Assembly (NCBI GenBank): GCA_035578905.1
Contig: JAQJVL010000058.1
Span: 2,309,697 to 2,373,696, forward strand
Direction: 5' to 3'
DNA length: 64,000 bases
DNA from: Stictocephala bisonia
Taxonomy: Eukaryota > Arthropoda > Insecta > Hemiptera > Membracidae
Shown: positions 55,346 to 64,000 of the stretch, piece after piece
Position numbering within the stretch: position 1 is the stretch's first letter
Layout of the letters: the number at the start of each line of letters is the position of its first letter
Made by a program: the position numbers and the translations under genes
The notes under the pieces: generated by a model
Database searches by the model: none
What the model saw: only the letters and a program-made list of their open reading frames with translations
What the model was told of the DNA's origin: nothing

Positions 55346-56761
55346 ATTTCAAAAGTTCAAACATACACATTGGGGTATTTTTAAAATAGGTTTTAGAGTT
55401 AATGGTAAGAGAGGAGTTTTCAGTCCTATATTCGCCTTTGAACTAATGTTTGTGCAATAAAGCCATTATTATTACAAAGTAATCATCGTTCTGTTGAAAT
55501 AATGATGTTTTTATTTATGACACTTTTCATTAAACGTTTGGTTTTTCTGATTTTATGGAAGAATACACAGCTATTAATTTCTATGAATATATTTTCGTTT
55601 CCTTGTGAAGTATGTTTTGCTTTCCTTTTGATCAACACACTCATGATCATTTTAGTCCTCTGGATTGTCTTTTGTTGTTATTTTACTTAATTAACCCTCC
55701 CCAGTACTAGTTCATTTTCTAAGATCTCCTTTGTACCTCTGCTCAAAATGCCTTCCGGCTACTGTAGTTCTTTAACATATCTTGAGTGTTAATCTTATTT
55801 GGATGTGTTTTCGTTGTTTCGTTTTTTATTTTATTTTAACGATTATTCGTTCATTAGTTCTAATAAGTTCTTTCATGTCTATCTGAATTACTTTTAACCG
55901 ATTTCATACTGGCTTCAAATTTCTCATAATATTTTTGGTGTTATTAATATAATTCCATTTGGCTATCATGCATGAAACAATATGTGGATACTTGTTATTT
56001 TTATCATAGTTATTTTCTCAGTGTTAGCTTTTTTGACATCATTACGATGCTCGGTAAGTTTTTTAAGATGAATAAATATGTTTATTGTGGTATATTATAT
56101 TTGTTATTGAGTTATATTCAAGGGGAGTAAATACAACTTACTTGCGTTGCATGGGCTACAAGCAGTTTAATAGTTTACTTTTAAAGGGTGCAAAGTAATT
56201 CAATCGTGCCTGAATATGTGGTTTCTCGCCATGATTACACGTTCCTTACGATATGAAGATTACCATAATTCTAGAGAGTTTTTCTTTTTTCAAAATTGTG
56301 TTTTTCTATTAGGCGTAGGTGTTTTCTTGTTGAGAAAACCACACAAATAAATTTCCGGAGTCCGTAAAGCAGCCGTTTTGGGTCACGAAAAAAATTAAAA
56401 TCTAGCTCTACTTAAGGGTGAATGAGATGAGAAAAAGCAAAACGTCGTAGAGACAAAGTGTTACATCGTCTCAAATTTGCTACTGAAAATTCAATAAGAC
56501 CGTTCGTTAAGCCGCTACAGGAGAAATAGATAAATACTGTTTTTAACGTTTAGCATTTTTTACGACACGGAACTACGCAGAATTGTTCAAAAGCCCTTCT
56601 TAATAACAATAATAATAGTTCTTAATAAAACCAACAACATAAGACCAATCATCTTACAAAAGATCAGCCTCGGAAGTTAACTAGTTTTTTTAAAATAAAG
56701 GTATCAGTGAGTGAATCGGTTTTATTTAGATTTTTAACCACTATTTTGGATATTATAGATG
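55346..56761. other. AT-rich stretch, nothing recognised
   Basis: A 62-codon hydrophobic frame at 55502 is typical of T-rich DNA. No repeat family was noticed. Confidence 0.3.
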
Positions 56762-57007
56762 TTAAATATTACAAAACAAACTAAAAATTATGTTTAAATA
56801 TTTTTTTATAAAAACAAAACTATCGTACATTTCGTTTGAAGCATTTACTAAATCATATATTTTAGCACGATATCGACAATGTCTGAATGTGTGGAAGTTA
56901 CATTTCCTCTGACACTTGACGTCAAAATGTTTTCGTTGAAACGATGTAACGTAATGAAAATATTCCACCCCTTTTGGGCTGAATTTCCGGAAATGTATTT
57001 CCTCCAT
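56762..57007 (-). CDS. small ORF with loose FLYWCH-like pattern, uncertain
   Basis: The 81-codon frame starts MEEIHFRKFSPKGVEYFHYV, continues TSFQRKHFDVKCQRKC and has FRHCRYRAKIYDLVN, ending in a hydrophobic AT-rich tail. An N-terminal MEEIxFxKxSxxG followed about 35 residues later by a CxAR-like CRYRAK recalls a FLYWCH zinc-finger exon, but the Trp of the name motif and the final HxH are not seen. It could be a decayed copy, an exon of a larger gene or chance. No neighbour supports it. Confidence 0.2.
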   Translation of the reverse strand: MEEIHFRKFSPKGVEYFHYVTSFQRKHFDVKCQRKCNFHTFRHCRYRAKIYDLVNASNEMYDSFVFIKKYLNIIFSLFCNI

Positions 57008-58095
57008 GTATTCTATAAAGCTGTCGCAAATAGGGTGTGTTAAAATGGGAATTCAGTATATAGTTTAAAATCGCGAAAAAGCAACCAACAAACTTTCATT
57101 TATGATTCATATCAACAGTAAACTGCTTGGTAAAGTTGCTTTGTTGACAACAACTATCACGCGTAGTCACAAAGTTATAGAAGAGATGTCAAAGAAGAAC
57201 TTCACAGCTCTAACTAATTAACTTGAAAGCTTTGAATACAAAACTGAAGATTTATTTTGTTTAGACGCACTAGATAGTAGTTTGAGCACTTCTAATTTTT
57301 CCGCACATTTAGTTAAGTTATTTCAGGTCGTTCTTGCATCTAACTTTGTGTTATTTTATCTGTATCTAATGTAGTGGGATAGGTGGGCGTATATTTATTT
57401 ACCAAATACTAGGAGTTCAATGATTGAGAATATTTCATACATGTTTTCATTTTGCTAAACAATTAAACTAACCATGGAAGGTATAATGCACACTTTATTG
57501 GTTGTGACTTTTGTTATAATAAACTGTTTTATACTATGTATTATAGAGCTAAATTAATCATAATATTTACAAATAAAATGTACCCTAGTAAGAATATATG
57601 TACTGTGAAAAATGTAGACGTATTGGTCTTTAGAAGTTACTTCCGTGAACCTGGAATGTTATATACAGCAACGATATGGAGACTTGAGCAGATGTGCACA
57701 TGTCACGTTTAACAGCCTGCCCGTCACTGTCGTGACATTTCTCTACTGATAAAACACAAGATATACTTTATTTAATGACTTGACATGAGCGGTGGCATTT
57801 GAGTGAAGCTCGCGCGCGCGTTGTTGCCACGAGTACTGCGTTTATAATATACGATAAGAACTTTTTTAGGCAGAAATCCACTTAAAGAGTTATTAATTTG
57901 TTCAAACAATAATACAGTTGTTTGACGATGTAGAGTCAGTAGGTGCTTTGGTTTCCTACCTTGGATCGTTTACTGCCGTTATCTCGATACGCTTGGGACG
58001 CAACTCGAAGAACGTAACCGACTGTGATGAAGAAAGTAACACAGAGAGGAGTTACTAAAAAGTAAGAGCCACGGTTGCCAAACCAACTAAAACAA
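57008..58095. other. unassigned stretch
   Basis: GCTCGCGCGCGCGTTG at about 57810 and the CpG-containing block 57955-58035 (TTATCTCGATACGCTTGGG) stand out from AT-rich flanks. No coding or repeat match was found. Confidence 0.3.
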
Positions 58096-58152
58096 CCACA
58101 ACATTTATCCACAAGCTAGGTTACAGCACTACGTCACTATGTCATAAGTGGT
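58096..58152 (-). mobile_element. S1 SINE head fragment
   Basis: The minus strand reads CATAGTGACGTAGTGCTG then TAACCTAGCTTGTGG, matching the S1 head. Nothing of the body remains. Confidence 0.5.
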
Positions 58153-58347
58153 GGAATTACCTGTTTTTGGTGAGATGCCTAAAGCCCCTATTACACGAGG
58201 TGACTTGTTAACTCTTGTAATAAAGGCTAAACTGTTGTAATCGTTTAAGAAGTCTGCCCTAAACCACCCAATGTTGATATAATTATTATATAAAAAATTT
58301 CTAAAAGATTGCTAATGTATTTTTCTGTATTACGTTTTTGATTTTCT

Positions 58348-58411
58348 TTTTTACTACAAAACCTCACCGACAAGTTTTACATAACTCGGTGAGGCTTAGA
58401 TTTTGTAAAAA
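58348..58411. repeat. long hairpin, ~22 bp arms
   Basis: TTTTTACTACAAAA then CCTCACCGA pairs with TCGGTGAGG then CTTAGATTTTGTAAAAA, with a 15-base loop and a small bulge. The strongest part is CCTCACCGA/TCGGTGAGG. It could be a structured RNA or a relic of a small inverted-repeat element. Confidence 0.6.
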
Positions 58412-59062
58412 AATTAATTAATTAATAGGTGTGATGTACTTTGTCAATTAAACCGTGATTTGTCAAAAATACTGTGATGCTGGTAAACCTACTAAAAGTG
58501 TTCATATTTTTTTCATCTTTGATTATTTATTGTTTGTTATTTATTAAAAAGTTTTAGATTTGTTAGATTATGTATTGAGAAGTTTTCACGAGTTATAAAT
58601 ATGAATCTGTATAATAGTTCTGGTTTACAAATAGTTTAGAAAAATATTTTAAAATATATCTGAAATTTAGAACGTTACATTACTTTAATTTTCACCTTAA
58701 CATAAAAATGTCATGTAAATTGGCATTTACTCCATGTTTAAACTTGCAATTCTTGTACATGTCTACAGTGCATTAATACATTTATTACAAAATAACGTTA
58801 ATAAAAATTATAGCTTAATACAACATTGGTTTTAACAAGTATATAATGTTTAAAGTGCTACTAGGTTTCATCGCCAGAGTTTAGATAGTTAATTATTCAA
58901 AATAAGTTAATTGTTGAAGAAATTTCATCTTTTCTTATTATTAAACATGGGTATACTATTTTAAATAAACTTGTGTTAAACGTAGTACATAATATGTAAG
59001 TTTAGCAACTAGTCAATATTCATTTAGGATGCTGTATTAATAAGATGATTTTTAAAAAATTT
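58412..59062. other. AT-rich stretch, nothing recognised
   Basis: No features found. Confidence 0.3.
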
Positions 59063-59418
59063 CGACCGTATAGGTTATGGGCGTACGGGTGTGATAAATG
59101 TAAATGAACGAGTGTAGTCATTGTTACTAACTAAGGTCGACTGTTCCCTAGAAAGAGACATGTATTAATTTATTTATTAATAACCCAAAAGCCAGGACAA
59201 TTAAGGGACCTAGAGCTATAAGAAGAATCCGAACCACGTATTATTGGACTGATTTTGAGCTAACTGACAGGTGTGACACTTAGTTCTCTTCCCTACACAA
59301 CATCTGAACCTTGACTTCCAACCAACATGGACACCCCAGACATCTCTAGTAGTGTCCACGTCGATGGTAACCATCGAGCGGACACCATTTCGTTATTAGA
59401 GGACCGAGTACAGAAACT
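59063..59418 (-). mobile_element. S1 SINE copy, head missing
   Basis: GGGCGTACGGGTGTGATAAA, AACGAGTGTAGTCATTGTTA, ACTAAGGTCGACTGTTCC, GAATCCGAACCACGT (hairpin left part lost), CTTCCCTACACAACATCT, AACATGGACACCCCAGAC and GTGTCCACGTCGATGGTAAC are all clear. It ends near GAGGACCGAGTACAGAAAC. Confidence 0.8.
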
Positions 59419-59838
59419 GTATTATTATCTATATTATTATTACAGTAATAACGTTGGTAATTATTTCAATAATATTCAGTGGTTGTTATAAAATATTACG
59501 TAGATTGGGTTAAAACAACCCATATATTTGTGGACTAAAGCTCCCTTAACATGTGTACATAAACATGTAGAATGTTTACAACTCTAACGTTTGAGGGAAA
59601 CACGGGATCAATACAGCTGGCGGGGGAACATTGTTGTACAGGCATTGTTGCAAGTGAAGCGATGCGCTTTCCCCGCCATTGTACCATACATTCACCTTTG
59701 CTTCTGCGTTTGTGTCACTTGTTTGTTGCTTTCAATGGAATATTAGAACTAGAATAAATAAAAATTTGACATTTATATCCCTTGATTGCTTAAATTTTAT
59801 GTATATAATGATAAGACTTAGCAATCGTTTATTACTGA
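59419..59838. other. unassigned stretch
   Basis: A 61-codon plus-strand frame at 59572-59757 lies in a locally GC-richer block (AGCTGGCGGGGGAACATTG). No motif was recognised. Confidence 0.3.
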
Positions 59839-60290
59839 ACAAAATCGATTTTAATCTCAAAAGATCGTCATCAGTTGTACAAAGATTTAAGAGGCTATAC
59901 AATAATTTTAAAATAAGTAAAAAATGTCTACTATAATTATTTTAACAGCTGATAGTATGAAATTAAATAAAAAACCTATATAGATAAGTTTGATATTTTG
60001 TTAGACTTTATAATTTTGAATCTTTATAATAGAATCGAATATTAAGTTTGAATGAAATTTTATTTGGTCGGTGAGTAGTAATTATAGGTTTTTTCATTTT
60101 TGTATAAGTAATATTTTTCAATGGCATTTAATTTTTTACTTTTATGTACATTATGAATTATAAATTTTCGTCTATTGATGAAACATCATGATTTTCTTGA
60201 ACTAAAGGTCGAGTAAATGTTGAAGAATTGTATAGATTGGTTTTTTTTATGTTCTTTAAATCTTTGGGAACGTTGGTATGAGTATGTTGT
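59839..60290 (-). mobile_element. Penelope-like element remnant (PLE-3)
   Basis: Minus-strand pieces of a GIY-YIG endonuclease are recoverable in different frames. RFKEHKKNQSIQFFNIYSTF is followed, after a shift, by ENHDVSSIDENL and then IHNVHKSKKLNAIEKYYLYK. These match the middle and end of PLE endonucleases, where the latter block holds the conserved Glu. About 180 bases further the terminal block (plus form GAACAAAATCGATTTTAATC then AAAAGATCGTCATCAG) follows. Stops and at least two frameshifts make it dead. It belongs to a third subfamily. Confidence 0.65.
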
Positions 60291-60296
60291 AACATA

Positions 60297-61115
60297 GTAT
60301 AGTCACAGTCTAATAATATACAGTCGCAACACTCCGTTACATTTTGATGATAAGCACGACACTAGCGATCCTAGCGGCCAGCCAGCAGCAGTGCGTACCT
60401 CTGCACTGTTTACTTCCACAGCTGTAATGTCCGATGACTGCTGATTAACGAACTATCATAGCACTTTTACTGTCTCCCACATGCGTTAGCATAGAGAAAG
60501 TTTTGTGATTGTCCAAAAAAAATTGTTACATGTTGGTTTTAAAATCCATTTTAGGGTCTCTTGACCTCAACAAAATGTTTGTTGTCTGTCAGTATGAATG
60601 TCTGTCTGTGTGTATGTACAGTTTGCTGGAGACCAAACGGCTGGATCAATTTTTATGAAATTTGGTATGTAGGTGTATTTAGTCAATATATCCAGACAAT
60701 TTTTTCGCTTTCTTAAAATTTTAGTTTTTTTATGGGAAAATATACAAAAATGGAATTTTCTCAAAAACGGCTCTAACAATTTGAATTATATTTTCAAAAC
60801 AGATGCGACTTATAATTTAAAATATGTTAGTAAACACCACATGTCTCTAACTTTAATAGTATTTGAGTTATGGCAAAAAACATTTGGGAATCAAACTGGT
60901 AATTTTCAAAGTTTTGATATTTAGTGATTAATATGGGGGAAAGTTTGTGCCAATTCTTTGGATTTATTTATTTATACTGTTATTATTCCACTTCTTTGCT
61001 AGATACAATGCAGGGTAGTTGTGCTGGCTGGCCACTTGGGGCGCTAATGGTCGTGCTAGGTCCATATCACTGCAATGGAAGTCGCAACTTATATTGTTTG
61101 GCTATGGTATAGTAT
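60297..61115. mobile_element. ~820 bp non-autonomous element with ~110 bp inverted termini
   Basis: The left arm (60297-60409) and right arm (61008-61115) are imperfect reverse complements. Matches include AATAATATACAGTCGCAAC with GTCGCAACTTATATTGTTTG, AGCACGACACTAGCG with CGCTAATGGTCGTGCTA, and GCGGCCAGCCAGCA with GTGCTGGCTGGCCAC. The interior (60550-60930) carries GTTTGCTGGAGACCAAACGG, GATCAATTTTTATGAAATTT and CTCAAAAACGGCTCTAAC but no transposase. The class is unknown. It sits directly beside PLE-3. Confidence 0.65.
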
Positions 61116-62301
61116 ATTATAGTAGTATGAATATACTGAAATTAAAACATGTTACTTTTTACCCAAATACGTGTTAAAGAGGTCACGAACGACCAGACCA
61201 GACTATAACGGCAGATGGAGGTGACGTTAGAGATAAACGAGTGTAGGGTGAGGGGGGTCTCGTTGTTGTATAATTAAGGGCAGCAGACCGACAGCGGTCT
61301 GGGCTTGGAGGTAACCATTTACTGAGTTTAACGACAGCCACAATCGACTTGCATTCCGAGCAATTAGAGAGAGGTGACACAAATACAGGGTGTTTTGTTA
61401 CCTAGACCCACCCACCTTACACATAAATGACTGACTAAAACCCACCCTGTAAGTATATCAACAAGGTAGTGGGTGATCTGGCAATACATGTCTCCATAAA
61501 ATTACTTTATGTAAATGATTCCTTAAAACCCACTTGAATATTGAAGAGCCATAAAATTCAGAGTGAAAGTCATAAAACTTAGTTTTATTATATTTCAAAT
61601 TAAACGTTCCTTCCCCTAATGGAATAAATCTTTTCCTTACAAAGATCCATTTCTTGCCTAAGATTGTTTTTTCAGCTAAACTAGACTTTACAATAATGAT
61701 CAAGTAGAACACACAAGGGAGTTGCAGGAACACCCCGGGGGTTCACCCTCCAGAACCAACAAGTTCGGCTCTGTTCCATTCCCTTCAGCTTACATGTGAG
61801 GGAACCTTAATGCACCCATCGACAGGACTCTTTAGTGGCCTCAGTGTAAACTTCTGCAAACTTCACTTGGATTGCTCATTAATTGCAAAGTTTCGCGCGC
61901 ACCAAAGGAAATGTTTTAAAATCAGGAGAGGTGTTTAAAAAGTTAATTGAAATCACAGAGCTTTGAAACTGAGGCTGTGAAGCCACTTGGTGTTTTCCTT
62001 TGAAATTCTGCTCTGATGGAGGTAAAAGAGTTCAGGGCCTGGTTTACTGTGTCACCGTTCACTGGTTGACTTTCGTTTACGATGGAGTTCGGTTTTCGTT
62101 ATTTGCTGTTAACCATAAGTCAATAATATAAGTGTAAACTTGTACTGAAGCACATAAAATTTTTAGACGGTAATATTATCATTAGTCTCTCTAACAGCTG
62201 AGGGAAAGGTTATCTTTTATGTAGACTAAAATAACATAATGAACAACTATATAAATATAATTTATGGATAGTTAAACTGTTAGAGGTTGTTATTACAGAT
62301 A
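61116..62301. other. mixed-composition stretch, unassigned
   Basis: 61170-61380 and 61730-62060 are clearly more GC-balanced than most of the window and match no repeat seen here. Minus-strand frames of 65 and 91 codons show no domain. A low-copy regulatory or exonic role is possible but unsupported. Confidence 0.3.
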
Positions 62302-62546
62302 TGCCACATAGAAAGTGACCTGCTGAAAGCACCAATGCGAGAGAGATTAAGTGAGTGGTGGAAGTGAGATAAAGAACCACTTTACCCCCACTGTGCTATT
62401 TCATTTAAATATTGCCATGGTAACTAAGCAAACGGTAGGCCGTGGGCTGGCAGGCCAATTCCAAGCCCCACCCACTACGTCATTAGTATCAGTGATTATT
62501 GGTTGGTTTGATTAACAATAACGAATCAAGCTTAAATTAAATCATA
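62302..62546 (-). mobile_element. solo arm of the fold-back family
   Basis: ACATAGAAAGTGACCTGCTG, CACCAATGCGAGAGAGATTA, GTGAGTGGTGGAAGTGAGAT, AAACGGTAGGCCGTGGGCTG, CCAAGCCCCACCCACTAC, TTGGTTGGTTTGATTAACAA and ACGAATCAAGCTTA follow the right arm of 47106-47693. No inverted partner lies within the next kilobase. Confidence 0.75.
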
Positions 62547-64000
62547 AATTAATATTCAAATAACAATTAATACTACTAAAATTACAATGAACAATAACGT
62601 AAACAATAAATAACTATTAAATAAACTTGTAGCCCGAAGTTAGTCTCGCCCGTAATTTACGGAAGCTGAGTGGTATAAAAATGCCCCTCCGCTGCTGAAA
62701 CCCATATAACTTATGAGCTAAATAAAACATGCAAGTTAGTTTATGTCTGGTCCAATCTTACAACTATTCCGGAAATTATTAAAATTATTTTGATAGCAAT
62801 AGAACAAGCTATGTTAAGATTCGTCAGTAGTTTCGTCGAGAGACTTTAAATGTCCAAACATTTTCTAACTCACAGAGATTCTGTTGAACTTTTTTTAATA
62901 GTTATGGTTTTGACAAATATTTACTAAAATGCCAACACATTTATGTATCAAGCAAAACCAAATTTACTACGTCCACAGGTACAATTTTTAAAATACGTTT
63001 TACATAATTTTGATTATGTGGTCGGCATCCTATAGCAACATTTTAAACGGAATTTACCTCTTATAAATATGAGGTAGGGTATTCAGTTTTAAAATTTTTT
63101 ACTTTTGTATCCTTATTACATTATGTTTATTTAACTATAATGAAACTTGTATCAAACACTTGAAGGCTGTATAAAAGCTGAATTCATCACGCAGTTACTC
63201 GCTGACTAATAAACTAACTACTCAGCTATTTTATGATAAGGTAAAAACCCGCCATGGCTGAACAAATATACAAGTAATAATAAAAAATAAAGTTATTCAA
63301 ATGTTTATCAACATCTCTAAGAAGAGGAATAGGAGATGACCGTTGACACTGTCATGTAAATAGGCTATATATTTTTAACAGCTTATTGGATTCCAATTTA
63401 AACAAAAAAAATACAGTCAGACTTATATTGACCATATATCGATCGTTTGGAGGTTTTACACATTTTTTTAAATATTATGTAAATTTGTTTTTATTACATA
63501 ATCTGAATATTTAATTTAACTTAAATTTATAGAACTGTATGTACCTACCTAGTAAAACATATTTACTTGTGGATATATAGACCAACGCAACGACCTGAAC
63601 AAGTGTGGGTGGGGCCGGGGTGGGGGGGGCACCCAATAAAGGCTAGAACATGGACGGTTGGCCACTCGAACACAATCTAGGCCCAATATTGAACTGTAAC
63701 AGCATTTGGTCATGCGGTGGGGGAATCCATTGGATTTTCATTTTTGAAAAAAAAATCATTTTGAAACACTAATTTTAATGGATTTGATCATTATGGTTTT
63801 AATTTCCTGATTTTACTCATCTGATTAAAATTTGTATTTATTTAATTTGCTGTACAGTAAATTTTTTTGTATTACTACTGTAAAATTACTGGCAGTGGAC
63901 TCGGAACTTATTTGGTTTTTGCCGTAGTTTCTTTATTTAACTAAACTTCACCCATAAAAAACTCAAACTCGTTTATTAAACCAAAATTGACAATATAATT
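62547..64000. other. AT-rich end of window
   Basis: No gene recognised. GGCTGTATAAAAGCTG at 63166 is TATA-like but isolated. A G-rich run lies at 63607-63629. Confidence 0.35.
63607..63629 (+). repeat. G-quadruplex-type motif
   Basis: GGGTGGGGCCGGGG then TGGGGGGGG gives four G runs of three or more with loops of one or two bases, unusual in this AT-rich setting. Confidence 0.7.

Overview
This is AT-rich eukaryotic nuclear DNA, most likely from an insect or another arthropod. Three things point that way: three different Penelope-like element (PLE) remnants, non-LTR retrotransposon fragments of the jockey-like kind, and short runs of the arthropod telomere motif TTAGG inside a palindromic element. 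I recognise no intact cellular protein-coding gene, no true tRNA or rRNA gene, no operon and no CRISPR array. Nearly all long open frames lie inside tandem repeats whose units are multiples of three bases, or arise by chance in AT-rich sequence. The window reads as a repeat-dense intergenic or intronic stretch.

Layout. 1-9 kb holds a Helitron-like element, a 5S-rRNA-like SINE, a hAT-like MITE, and three large tandem arrays: a 30-37 bp minisatellite with a 135 bp higher-order period, a 21/24 bp minisatellite of about 1.4 kb, and a 157-169 bp satellite of about 1.4 kb. 9-20 kb holds two more Helitron-like copies, tRNA-like SINE heads, a ~178 bp tandem repeat and a PLE endonuclease remnant. 20-34 kb holds two LINE fragments, a second PLE, a CG/TG microsatellite and many SINE copies. 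34-44 kb holds a LINE RNase-H-end fragment, a ~500 bp palindrome centred on telomere-like motifs, a G-rich minisatellite and a 122 bp tandem array. 44-48 kb holds two Helitrons joined exactly end to end and a ~590 bp fold-back element. 48-64 kb holds a SINE split by a minisatellite insertion, paired structured repeats, another Helitron-like copy, a possible promoter with a first exon, a third PLE remnant and a ~820 bp element with ~110 bp inverted termini.

The most abundant repeat is a SINE-like family I call S1, about 420 bp, with roughly 18 full or partial copies on both strands. Its head looks like a Pol III promoter and its body carries a conserved short hairpin. A second family (S2) has a different tRNA-like head but appears to share the S1 tail. 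Several low-copy repeats occur as pairs (D1-D5).

The only traces of a host gene are weak: a CpG-rich block with a TATA-like box and an X-box-like palindrome at 53.46-53.66 kb, followed by a short open frame ending at a consensus splice donor (53765-53820), and a small minus-strand frame with loose similarity to a FLYWCH zinc finger (56762-57007). Repeat boundaries are estimated by eye and may be off by tens of bases.
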